Shown: positions 53,719-62,018 of the stretch, one piece after another
How positions within the stretch are numbered: position 1 is the first letter of the stretch
Layout of the letters: every line of letters starts with the position of its first letter
From: JAADJA01 sp963840975
GTDB taxonomy: Bacteria > Bacteroidota > Bacteroidia > Bacteroidales > JAADJA01
Direction: 5' to 3'
DNA: 64,000 nt
Assembly: GCA_963840975.1 (NCBI GenBank)
Contig: CAWJBC010000006.1
Span: 62,001-126,000, forward strand
Made by a program: the position numbers and the translations under genes
Notes under the pieces: model-generated
Seen by the model: only the letters and a program-made list of their open reading frames with translations
Told to the model about the DNA's origin: nothing
The model's database searches: none

Positions 53719-54414
53719 TTATCCTGTTTCGCTGATCCTTTTCAACTTTGAATAATCGAGAACCTTGAAATTCTTACCTTTCATCTCGATTATTTGTTCC
53801 TCTCTGAAATTTTTCAGCATCCTGATCACTGTTTCCTGGCTCATTCCTGACAATTCAGCAAGGTCTTTGCGTGAAAGCTGTAAATCAAATTCCGTAGATT
53901 TAAAAACCCGGTCCGAAAGACAAAGTATTATATCGGCAAGCCGCCCAAACGATTGTTTATGAGTTAAACTGAAAAACCTTCCATTAATCAGAACACTGTT
54001 TGCACTGAGAATATTAATGACTTCTTTCGTAAAATCAGGATTTTGCGCAATCAGTTGCTTAAAAAAACCAATATCAATCAGCTTAATTTCAGAATCAATA
54101 TAAGCCATTGCCGAATATTGAAATGTAGTGTGATCTTCATTTATGGACGACAAACCAAGCAAATGTCCATCAGGGATTATTTTAAGTACCAACGAATTTT
54201 TCCCATTGTCAAGAAATACTTTTGCTAAACCCTTTTCCATGAACATTACATGTGAAGCGAAACTACCCTGTTTGCAAATCATTTCTCCTTTCTTATATCG
54301 CATCGTCACCGAGTTAGAATCCAATTGGATTTTCTCAGTTTCAGTAAGTTTATCAAAGCATTTGCAGTGATGTGCGTTGATTGTACAACCTGTAAAATGT
54401 TCCTTGTTTACCAT
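53719..54414 (-). CDS. CRP/FNR family transcriptional regulator
   Basis: The 231-residue protein has a cyclic-nucleotide-binding-type beta roll (about 25-140: MRYKKGEMICKQGSFASHVMFMEKGLAKVFLDN) and a C-terminal winged helix (about 160-225) with recognition helix RKDLAELSGMSQETVIRMLKNF. The N-terminus has Cys10, Cys17 and Cys19 (CTINAHHCKCF) and there is a Cys47, so an oxygen-sensitive Fe-S cluster like FNR is possible though the spacing differs from Escherichia coli FNR. It is divergent from the decaheme cytochrome gene, and a TGAT-N4-ATCA palindrome lies between them, consistent with control of that respiratory unit and of itself. Confidence 0.9.
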   Translation of the reverse strand: MVNKEHFTGCTINAHHCKCFDKLTETEKIQLDSNSVTMRYKKGEMICKQGSFASHVMFMEKGLAKVFLDNGKNSLVLKIIPDGHLLGLSSINEDHTTFQYSAMAYIDSEIKLIDIGFFKQLIAQNPDFTKEVINILSANSVLINGRFFSLTHKQSFGRLADIILCLSDRVFKSTEFDLQLSRKDLAELSGMSQETVIRMLKNFREEQIIEMKGKNFKVLDYSKLKRISETG

Positions 54415-54435
54415 TTAGCATTTAAAATTGAAAGG

Positions 54436-54443
54436 CAAAAGTA
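54436..54443 (-). promoter_or_regulatory. Predicted -7 box (TACTTTTG) for the CRP/FNR regulator gene
   Basis: The minus strand carries TACTTTTG 22 bases before the ATG. No -33 TTTG is present at normal spacing; instead an FNR-type palindrome sits there, as expected for an activator-dependent promoter. Confidence 0.55.
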
Positions 54444-54463
54444 CGAAGAAATCAACAATAAAC

Positions 54464-54477
54464 ATGATATAGATCAG
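54464..54477. promoter_or_regulatory. Candidate CRP/FNR operator (TGAT-N4-ATCA)
   Basis: ATGATATAGATCAG has perfect TGAT and ATCA half-sites around ATAG, matching the core of the FNR site TTGATNNNNATCAA. Its centre is about 40 bases from the predicted start site of the regulator gene (class II activator position) and 117 bases before the cytochrome ATG. Confidence 0.5.
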
Positions 54478-54587
54478 TAATTATACCAACACATAACAGT
54501 TGGACAAAGGGTCAATGACAGTCATATTTATATGGTTTTCCGGCTCAAAATAATAACCTTTACGCCCTAAATTAATACACTTATTTT

Positions 54588-55955
54588 ATGGTATCAAAAA
54601 AATTATATCAGTTGGGGCTATTGCTAATGATAACAGCGATAACGGTATTTTTTACCGCATGTTCGGAAGATGACAAACCGGAACCTGAACCGGTTACCAA
54701 TTCAGTGGCTTCGTGTGTCGGATGTCATACCAACTATGCCCATCTTCAGGAAGTTTATACTCCCGACACCGGTGCGCCTCCCGGTGGCTGCGGTGGCGAA
54801 GCGCCCCATTACGAACCTTACGACCGGGTTTATATGGGTGGCGACGGTTATGAAGCTTATAAGCAATCGGGGCATTACGAAATGGGATGCAAGGCTTGCC
54901 ACAACGGAACGGATAATACATCCGATAAAAACCTGGCGCACTCCGGCGATTTCGTATCACATCCATCCATGTTCTTTGAGGAAAAATGCGGAACATGCCA
55001 TCAAAATATTGTTAATAATTTCAAAACAAGCATTCACCAGGGAACGGGACAGAAAAGAAAAGTTACCATCCGCAGCGGACTGAGCGGACCGGCTGATTTT
55101 GACCAGTTGCCGGTTCATCAGATCGAGGGTTATAATAAAAATTGTGCCACCTGCCATGCCAGTTGTGGTGAGTGTCATATTGTTCGTCCCCTGATCGGTG
55201 GCGGCGGGCTTGCAAATGGTCATGAATTCAGAAAAACGCCCGACATGATCAGCGTCTGTGTTACCTGTCATGTTTCGCGTGGCGGACATGCTTACCTCGG
55301 TGTAGCATCAGGAACACAACCGGATGTCCATCTTACCTCAGCAGGCTACAGGTGCGTTGATTGTCACGACGGCGATGAATTACACGGCGACGGCAATCCT
55401 GTTGAACAACGCTACGCTTATGATAAATTACCCAAATGTCAGAATTGTCATACCAATCTCAATGGTTCGAACTTTTACCACTCCACACACTATGAAAGTT
55501 TTAATTGCCAGGTTTGTCATTCACAGGTATATAACAACTGCGGAAGTTGCCATATTCACGGCGACGGAGCAAGAGTGCCTTCGTATCTTGGGTTTAAAAT
55601 TGCAGAAAATCCTATCCCCGATATAAAAACCGGATTTAATTTTACCCTTGTCCGCAGAACATTAGCTGCACCCGACAATTGGGAAGTTTATGGAGTACCA
55701 GAGTATGCCAATTTTAACGCATTCCCTACCTATAATTATACTTCGCCTCATAATTTATTGAGGTGGACAGACAGGACGGATGTTGCTGATGGAAAATCAT
55801 GCTCCTCCAATTGCCACATCCGAAACGAAGGTGGTGCGCTGATCAACAGGGAATTATTCCTTTTCCAGGACGATCTGCTTGATTGGGAACAAAGTGCTAC
55901 ATCAGGCATTACTGTTGACGGGAAATTACCTGAATCGTGGTTTGAACAAAAATAA
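54588..55955 (+). CDS. Decaheme c-type cytochrome lipoprotein
   Basis: The 455-residue protein has a lipoprotein signal (lipobox FTAC, Cys25) followed by an acidic SEDDKPEPEP stretch that favours surface export in Bacteroidota. Ten CXXCH heme motifs start at about 43, 101, 134, 186, 193, 224, 256, 284, 307 and 318; a CSSNCH near residue 407 could be an eleventh, atypical site. The heme spacing does not clearly match nitrite reductase NrfA, hydroxylamine oxidoreductase or octaheme tetrathionate reductase, so the substrate is unknown. It is divergent from a CRP/FNR-type regulator and 49 bases before a tandem rhodanese lipoprotein, which hints at periplasmic or surface sulfur redox chemistry. 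Confidence 0.88.
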   Translation: MVSKKLYQLGLLLMITAITVFFTACSEDDKPEPEPVTNSVASCVGCHTNYAHLQEVYTPDTGAPPGGCGGEAPHYEPYDRVYMGGDGYEAYKQSGHYEMGCKACHNGTDNTSDKNLAHSGDFVSHPSMFFEEKCGTCHQNIVNNFKTSIHQGTGQKRKVTIRSGLSGPADFDQLPVHQIEGYNKNCATCHASCGECHIVRPLIGGGGLANGHEFRKTPDMISVCVTCHVSRGGHAYLGVASGTQPDVHLTSAGYRCVDCHDGDELHGDGNPVEQRYAYDKLPKCQNCHTNLNGSNFYHSTHYESFNCQVCHSQVYNNCGSCHIHGDGARVPSYLGFKIAENPIPDIKTGFNFTLVRRTLAAPDNWEVYGVPEYANFNAFPTYNYTSPHNLLRWTDRTDVADGKSCSSNCHIRNEGGALINRELFLFQDDLLDWEQSATSGITVDGKLPESWFEQK

Positions 55956-56004
55956 AATATTGGACTAATTAATAAATATGTTTAACAAATTAAATTTTAA
56001 AAGT

Positions 56005-57013
56005 ATGAAACACACAAAATTATTATGGTTTATTCTCTTCGGATTTTTGTTCTTTGCCGCTTGCAGTAAAGATGATGATGAAACACCCACACCAACTCCG
56101 GTAAACGAATCGCAGGTACTTGCAACTTACCTTGAGTCAACCAATTCACCGGCAGGCAAAGATTACGTAAACACCGATATGCCATCCATTATGCCGGCTA
56201 CTGAAGTTAAAACATTAAATGAAACCGGTCAGGTTTACATTATTGACATCCGTTCGGCAGCTGATTTTGCTCTTGGCCATATTGTTAATGCACACAATGT
56301 TGCCTTAGCTGATATTTTAACGCATATCGAAGGCGTTGACCAGACACCTTACACCAAAGTGGCAATTGTATGTTACACAGGGCAAACTGCCGGCTTTGCC
56401 GCAAGTTTGTTAAGACTGATGGGATACAATAAAGTGTTTTCGATGAAATGGGGAATGTGTTCATGGAATGTTGACTTTGCTGACAAATGGAATACAGCCA
56501 TTGCTTCCGGGAATGCCTATACAACTCAATTCACCGATGTAGCAACCGATAAAGGTGCAAAAGGCGCTATGCCAACCTTGGCTACAGGTAAAACCACCGG
56601 ACAGGAAATTCTGGATGGCTCGCGTTAATGCCCTTCTTGCAGAAGGATTCACTCCTGCAACAATCGCCAAAACTGCGGTTTTTGATGCCCTTGCCAATTA
56701 CTATATTGTGAATTACTGGCCGGCGAATCATTATGCCGATCCAGGACATATTCCGGGTGCCATGCAATACACTCCAAAAGAATCCATCAAATTAGCTGTG
56801 GATTTAACAACCCTGCCAACCGACAAAACGGTTGTAGTATATTGCTATACCGGACAAACAAGCGCTTTTATGGCTGCTTACCTCCGTTTGTTGGGATACG
56901 ATGCAAAATCACTGCTTTATGGCGCAAACGGAATGATCTATGACAAAATGGTTGATGCCGGACTCACCGTTTTCAACGATGCACAGATCATGGGATATGA
57001 TTATGAAATTTAA
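56005..57013 (+). CDS. Tandem rhodanese-domain lipoprotein, interrupted by a +1 frameshift
   Basis: ATG 56005 is preferred (MKHTKLLWFILFGFLFFAAC, lipobox Cys20); an in-frame ATG at 55978 is also possible. The first rhodanese domain (about 60-150) has YIIDIRSAADFALGHI and the active-site loop CYTGQT with Cys123. The frame ends at a TAA at 56626-56628, but coding continues in the +1 frame with ARVNALLAEGFTPATI and a second domain (GHIPGAMQYTP, VVVYCYTGQTSAFMA) to 57013. Both catalytic cysteines remain. Removing one G from GATGGCT at 56614-56620 restores one protein of about 335 residues. It probably moves sulfane sulfur in the periplasm or on the surface together with the neighbouring decaheme cytochrome. 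Confidence 0.83.
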
Positions 57014-57031
57014 TAAATAAGAATTACTCAC

Positions 57032-57069
57032 AAAAAGAGGCTGTCTCCAAAAAAGGCAGCCTCTTTTAT
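57032..57069. terminator. Bidirectional Rho-independent terminator
   Basis: AAAAGAGGCTG (57033-57043) and CAGCCTCTTTT (57057-57067) form an 11-bp stem with A/T runs on both sides, between the convergent rhodanese and T9SS genes. Confidence 0.9.
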
Positions 57070-57090
57070 TTTAACGACAATGACCAAAGC

Positions 57091-57970
57091 TTACTCAATT
57101 ATCAACTTACTCCTCCCCTTCCAATCTTTGGTTGATCACCTCCACCGTATAAATTCCCTGCTTCAACCCGGAAATATCCAACCGGTTGTTCACAGGTTTT
57201 TCCACCAGCACCTTTTGCCCAAGCTGGTTATAGATAATGACTTCGTTAATTTGCTGCCCTTCATTTACATTAATGGTGATGAAAGTGGTGGCGGGGTTGG
57301 GGAAAAAAGTAAATTTATCATCATCAATAAATTCATCTTGACCTACATAAGGGTAATAGCAAGCCGTATAGTCAGGATTTTGATAATACAGGATGTCATT
57401 GTATTTATAGCAAAGCAGGAAATACCAGGGGCTGGTATTATAATATCCGCAATAAATAATACCATGATCCATACTTCCAATTCCTTCGATCCAAGTATCA
57501 TTGACTGGCCAGGAGAGAAATTCAAACTGATAACGTTTACGCAAAGCATTGTAAATAAAGATTGAATCAATACCAATGACCTTATATTTTACATTTGGGC
57601 CAGATATAACATTTCTGATGGTAACTGTATCGCCCAATTCAGCAGAAAAATCATAAATCATTCCTTCATCTCCAGTTATATCCCGCATAAAAACCTGTCT
57701 TGATGTGACATCTTCACGGATGAAAATATCCATAGGCTCCCAGTTAATTTCGAATTGACTGTAGGTAGAATAAATTTTATGGTACGAGTAACCGCCAATA
57801 AGCGTATCTTCTTCACTAAAGCGAATGAAATGCGTATCGAAGGTCCCCTGATTATTTGTAATCACACTCCATTTGGCATTGCTGTCAACAATGTTCATTT
57901 GGTTTTGTGCTGCTGAAAAAAGTGCAGCAACCAATGCAGTTTGCAATAATAAAAAGGGTTTTGTTTTCAT
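57091..57970 (-). CDS. Secreted protein with T9SS type A sorting domain, frameshifted in the last residues
   Basis: The zero-frame protein (287 residues, stop at 57107) has a signal peptide (about 1-20), an unrecognised beta-rich middle part (about 25-215), and a type A sorting domain (FFPNPATTFITINVNE ... IIYNQLGQKVLVEKP ... LKQGIYTVEV). The final residues INQRLEGEE do not fit, but the +1 frame reads KDWKGRSKLIIE and stops at 57091, matching the KEWRGRTKLVIE end of its neighbour. A surplus base in the GG at about 57130 explains this. The passenger domain was not recognised. The sorting domain is nearly identical at DNA level to that of the next gene. Confidence 0.8.
57141..57306 (-). repeat. 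Direct repeat encoding a T9SS sorting domain, copy 1
   Basis: This segment is about 96% identical (seven differences in about 166 bases) to 58041-58206, exactly 900 bases away. It encodes most of the C-terminal sorting domain in both genes; the passenger regions are unrelated. Confidence 0.9.
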
Positions 57971-57991
57971 AATAAATTGTTTAAAGATCGT

Positions 57992-59485
57992 TTATTCAAT
58001 GACCAATTTCGTCCTCCCTCTCCATTCCTTTGTTGTAGCCTCCACAGTATAAATTCCCTGCTTCAACCCGGAAATATCTAACCGGTTGTTCATGGGTTTT
58101 TCTACCAGCTCCTTTTGCCCAAGCTGGTTATAGATAATGACTTCGTTAATTTGCTGCCCTTCATTTACATTAATGGTGATGAAATTGGTGGCGGGGTTGG
58201 GGAAAATATTGATGTCATTATTTGCTAAATTATCATCCACTGATATTAAACAAGCTTGCTGAATTTCTTCAGGGCTATCGCAGTTGGGTGCATTGTCATG
58301 AATAATTATCGTTCCATTGGGGCTTGCTAAATAGTTACATATGCTTTGCACATCACAAGCGGACAAAGAATAATTTTCATAAATAAATAAATTGGTGATC
58401 GAACTTGAATTAATATTTTCAAGCGCACTTATATCGGTCAAAACAGGATTGTTTTCTATTATAAGTTGGCCGCCAATGGTTGTCAGTGATTCGATTCCTG
58501 ATAAAGTTGTAAGGGCATTGTTAGAATCAAAAACCAAGTCGCCATCTATTGAATTTATTGCATTTAGATTCATTAGGGTGGTAATGCTGGAATTCGAATA
58601 TATGAAAATACTTCCTCCAATTGATGATAATGAATTAAGAGATGATACATCCGTAAGAAGATCGTTATCACCAATGCCAAGAGTATTTCCAATAAATGTT
58701 AACGACTCTAGTCCGTTCAGACTTAAAAGATTATCGTTATCACCGATACCCAAAGATTCGCCAATATTGGTAATTCCATCAAGTCCGGATAGACTTATTA
58801 AAGATGAGTTATACATAATCCATAAACTACCGCCAATAGAATTTAATGCGTTAAGACCATTCAAACTTGCTAATTCAGCATTATTATTAATCAGAAGGTC
58901 GCCACCCATATTTATCAAAGTTTGGAAATCTGTTAAATATAATATACTGTTATTGTAACTAATTTCAATATCTCCTCCGATTGTTGTTAATCCTTCCAAT
59001 CCTTCAAGACTTAAAAGAGAACTGTTATAGGAAATTTCAATTCTACCGCTAACTGTGGTCAAATTCGCTAATGCAGAAATACTTTGCAGTAAGGTATTGT
59101 CATATATGATCAGATCATCCCCAATTTGCGTCAATCCATTTAAACCAGATAAATTATTTAAACCCATCCAGTTTTCTTCAATTAATAGTGATCCTTCTAT
59201 AATTGCAAGGTTATCTAATCCATTAAGATCATCCATATTATAAATTTGTTCAATGGATAAGTCTCCATTAATAAAGGTCAAAGTTGTTAATCCATTAAGG
59301 TTAAAAACTTGAGATCCCGAAATGTGTACATCCCCTTCAATTCCGGCACACCCCGGATAATTGGCCTGGAAATTATCAATTTGCTCCTGAGTGGTAAATG
59401 TAATACCTTCGGGTAAACACCCTTGTGATAAAACAACAGCGTAACTGCTGATCGAGATCAATATAAAAAGAATTGAGTTTTTCAT
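57992..59485 (-). CDS. Secreted leucine-rich-repeat-like protein with T9SS type A sorting domain
   Basis: The 497-residue protein has a signal peptide (1-20), CLPEGITFTTQEQIDNFQANYPGCAGIEG, then about 13 repeats of the LNGLESLTFIGNTLGIGDN type (about 55-395), a cysteine-bearing cap (CDVQSICNYLASPNGTIIIHDNAPNCDSPEEIQQAC) and a type A sorting domain ending KLVIE. It is a longer paralogue of the protein at 48428-49579, sharing N-terminus, cap and sorting domain. The solenoid suggests surface binding. It follows a TATATTTG box and precedes the unrelated T9SS gene at 57.1 kb by 21 bases. Confidence 0.88.
   Translation of the reverse strand: MKNSILFILISISSYAVVLSQGCLPEGITFTTQEQIDNFQANYPGCAGIEGDVHISGSQVFNLNGLTTLTFINGDLSIEQIYNMDDLNGLDNLAIIEGSLLIEENWMGLNNLSGLNGLTQIGDDLIIYDNTLLQSISALANLTTVSGRIEISYNSSLLSLEGLEGLTTIGGDIEISYNNSILYLTDFQTLINMGGDLLINNNAELASLNGLNALNSIGGSLWIMYNSSLISLSGLDGITNIGESLGIGDNDNLLSLNGLESLTFIGNTLGIGDNDLLTDVSSLNSLSSIGGSIFIYSNSSITTLMNLNAINSIDGDLVFDSNNALTTLSGIESLTTIGGQLIIENNPVLTDISALENINSSSITNLFIYENYSLSACDVQSICNYLASPNGTIIIHDNAPNCDSPEEIQQACLISVDDNLANNDINIFPNPATNFITINVNEGQQINEVIIYNQLGQKELVEKPMNNRLDISGLKQGIYTVEATTKEWRGRTKLVIE
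58041..58206 (-). repeat. Direct repeat encoding a T9SS sorting domain, copy 2
   Basis: Partner of the repeat at 57141-57306, in the same orientation. Confidence 0.9.
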
Positions 59486-59549
59486 GGTTGGGTTGTTTTA
59501 GAAAATTTTGTTCATTTCTTGTTTCCGTTTGGCAATGTTTCAGACTTGA

Positions 59550-59557
59550 CAAATATA
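59550..59557 (-). promoter_or_regulatory. Predicted -7 box (TATATTTG) for the T9SS protein pair
   Basis: The minus strand carries TATATTTG 65 bases before the ATG at 59485, the same box as before the paralogous gene at 48.4 kb. Confidence 0.4.
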
Positions 59558-59688
59558 CAAAAGTCATTGGAATTTAATCTTGTAATGATACGAGGGAAAA
59601 AATTCTTAATTTTTTCACAAACCTTCTGTTATTGTTGGTAATATTGCATGACTATTAATTGATAAAAACAACATTAAATTTAAAAACT

Positions 59689-60711
59689 ATGAAACGAGGG
59701 TTAATGATTTATTTAGCAGCAATTATTGCATTTGCAATGATATCCTGCACCGGATCGCAAAAAAAAGCCGAACAAGAAGCTTATATTAAAGACAGCACAG
59801 ATGCCGTGGCGCTGCTGAACAAAGCGCATAGCATGTTCGGTTCGATAGCAGATAAAATGCCCGGCAGCGAAAACGACACACCTGAGTTGATTGCCCTTGG
59901 TAAAAAGCTTTACAATGATGTAAGCATGTCGAAAAATAATACAGAATCATGCAATACCTGCCATATGCTTGATGCAGGTAAATATGGGGTGGACAATAAA
60001 CCTGTTTCACCGGGTGACAAGGGAGATAACGGAACAAGAAATTCACCAACTGTTTTGGATGCCGGATTTCAATTTGTTCAGTTCTGGGATGGCCGTGCAG
60101 CCGATCTGAAAGAACAGGCCAAAGGGCCGGTTTTGAATCCAGTGGAAATGGGAATGCCCGACGAAAAATTTGTTGTGGATAGAGTTAGCGGCAACGCTGA
60201 ATACAAAGACATTTTTGCAACTGCCTATCCGGGAGTGAAGGATCCGATAACGTATGATAATATCGCCAATGCCATTGCTGCTTTTGAGCGTACGTTGATC
60301 ACCCATAACCGTTTTGATGATTTTGTTAAAGGCGACTGGAAAGCCATTAATATAGCCGAGAGAAACGGACTTGAAACTTTCATCAACACCGGTTGTATAG
60401 CTTGTCATCTTACCCCTTTGCTTGGAGGACACATGTATCAAAAGATGGGACTTGTGCATCCTTATGAAAACACAAAAGACCTTGGAAGATATGACGTGAC
60501 CAAGAATGAAAATGATAAATATCTGTTTAAGGTTCCCATGTTAAGGAATATTGCAGAAACCTATCCATATTTCCATGATGGTGCTGTTGAAAGCCTTGAC
60601 ACAGCAATTGTACAAATGGCATGGATGCAGCTTGGCAAGCAATATACACCAGAAGAAACTGCATCGGTTAAGGCATTCTTTGGCTCTTTGACCGATGTTT
60701 CAAGAAAATAA
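59689..60711 (+). CDS. Diheme cytochrome c peroxidase (CcpA/MauG family), lipoprotein
   Basis: The 340-residue protein has a lipoprotein signal (lipobox MISC, Cys20) and two heme motifs, CNTCH (88-92) and CIACH (236-240). GTRNSPTVLDAGF, FWDGRAADLKEQAKGP, NPVEMGMP and the C-terminal FKVPMLRNIAETYPYFHDGAVESL are family signatures. It reduces hydrogen peroxide with electrons from a cytochrome pool in the periplasm. ATG 59689 is chosen because it directly precedes a proper signal peptide; the frame to TTG 59659 adds ten residues. Its 3' end overlaps the convergent DUF2279 gene by 12 bases. Confidence 0.94.
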   Translation: MKRGLMIYLAAIIAFAMISCTGSQKKAEQEAYIKDSTDAVALLNKAHSMFGSIADKMPGSENDTPELIALGKKLYNDVSMSKNNTESCNTCHMLDAGKYGVDNKPVSPGDKGDNGTRNSPTVLDAGFQFVQFWDGRAADLKEQAKGPVLNPVEMGMPDEKFVVDRVSGNAEYKDIFATAYPGVKDPITYDNIANAIAAFERTLITHNRFDDFVKGDWKAINIAERNGLETFINTGCIACHLTPLLGGHMYQKMGLVHPYENTKDLGRYDVTKNENDKYLFKVPMLRNIAETYPYFHDGAVESLDTAIVQMAWMQLGKQYTPEETASVKAFFGSLTDVSRK

Positions 60712-61674
60712 TAACTGGGATTTTAACAGGCTATATTTTTTCAGAAATACAAATAATGGAAAACCACGCCCTGCTGGCTGTTGATATTCAAGAGTGGGGA
60801 AAGGGATTTTTACGAAGTTGAACCCGTTGAGCAGAAATTTAAGGAAATGCGAACGGGTTTTTATCTTTGAAAGGTCAACATCGAGGGTGAGGTAATACTG
60901 CCGGTAACGGGGATATTCGGACAGACCGGACGGATTGGTTGAGGCTCCAATCATGCCTTCGCCGCCATATCCTGCAGCTACATTGAGCCAGCCCGGGAAC
61001 TTCGACCGTTTAGGTAAAAAGGATTTAATATTCCCCGAAAGCCAGTAAGTCTGTCCGTTATAATCTTTTAAAATACTTTCGAAGTTATTTTTCCCCAGTT
61101 GATCAATTCCGTTTTCCATGGCAATATCAGGATAATCGGTAGGATGATACGACCACTTGAGGTAAAACCGCTGCTCATCCCAGCCCAACTGCTGCCCGAT
61201 AAACAGGGCAGTGCCTGCGGTATTGGCAATAAGGTCGCCTGCTGATGCACCCCATTCAGCCGAAAAGCCATCCAGGATTTCGATCACCGTAAGAAATACA
61301 AAGCCTGCTGAGCCGCCGTACCAAATTGCCTTTTTCCGTTCCACGCCTGCCCAACGATAGGTTTCGTAGCCAAATTTCCCGAAATAGGCAGAGGTGGTAG
61401 CATGACCGATCTTATCAATCTGCAGCCATTCGTCGTTGTCGTTGATCCAGTGGAAGCTGGATTGTGGGTAATCTTTATACCAGGCATAATATAGTAGTGT
61501 AAGTGAAGATGCATAAATTACAGCTTGACCGCCAAGCACACCATAGAATCTCTTTTTATGTAACTGATCGGGATAACTTTTTACAAAATAAGGTTCGGTT
61601 TGCGACTTGCCCACCATCACAAATAACAGCAGTAAAAAAACCAGAACCTTTATCTGACGCGGTATAGTGTTCAA
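60700..61674 (-). CDS. DUF2279 (YfiM-like) protein
   Basis: The 324-residue protein has a signal peptide or anchor (about 8-24), then hydrophobic helices including VLGGQAVIYASSLTLLYYAWY, the DUF2279 block DEWLQIDKIGHATTSAYFGKFGYETYRWAG, GGSAGFVFLTVIEILDGFSAEWGASAGDLIANTAGTALF, and a C-terminal half. DUF2279 proteins are predicted membrane lipoprotein-like proteins of unknown function. It converges on the peroxidase gene with a 12-base overlap of the 3' ends. Confidence 0.85.
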   Translation of the reverse strand: MNTIPRQIKVLVFLLLLFVMVGKSQTEPYFVKSYPDQLHKKRFYGVLGGQAVIYASSLTLLYYAWYKDYPQSSFHWINDNDEWLQIDKIGHATTSAYFGKFGYETYRWAGVERKKAIWYGGSAGFVFLTVIEILDGFSAEWGASAGDLIANTAGTALFIGQQLGWDEQRFYLKWSYHPTDYPDIAMENGIDQLGKNNFESILKDYNGQTYWLSGNIKSFLPKRSKFPGWLNVAAGYGGEGMIGASTNPSGLSEYPRYRQYYLTLDVDLSKIKTRSHFLKFLLNGFNFVKIPFPTLEYQQPAGRGFPLFVFLKKYSLLKSQLLFS

Positions 61675-61777
61675 CCTGAAACTTTATTATAGGGTTGCAA
61701 ATTTAAGTTTTAAAACGACCCGTAATGTTTATACTTGAATTTCTTAATAACGTTAAACCTTGAATTTAGAATTTAAA

Positions 61778-62018
61778 ATGAACCACATTAGGCACAATAG
61801 AGCACATTAGCAGCCTTTTAAAAACAATGAACCACATTAGGCACAATAGGGCACATTAGCAGCCTTTTGAAAACAATGAACCACAATAGGCACAATAGGG
61901 CACATTAACAGCCTTTTGAAAACAATGAACCACATTAGGCACAATAGGGTACATTAGCAGCCTTTTGAAAACAATGAACCACATTAGGCACAATAGGGCA
62001 CATTAGTAGCCTTTTGGT
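61778..62018. repeat. Tandem array of a 49-bp unit (about five copies) at the 3' end of the GxxExxY gene
   Basis: Copies start at 61778, 61827, 61876, 61925 and 61974 with exact 49-base steps. Each contains ACCACATTAGGCACAATAG and CATTAGCAGCCTTTT. The last copy runs into the stop codon and last residues (PKGY) of the gene at 62003, so part of the unit derives from that gene end. The 19-base motif also occurs once, inverted, upstream of the gene at 62435-62453. The whole 61675-62002 interval has no other feature. Confidence 0.92.

Noticed and set aside
61778..62018. Possible CRISPR array of 49-bp units
   Set aside because: Units are identical head-to-tail copies without variable spacers; part of the unit is the 3' end of the neighbouring gene.
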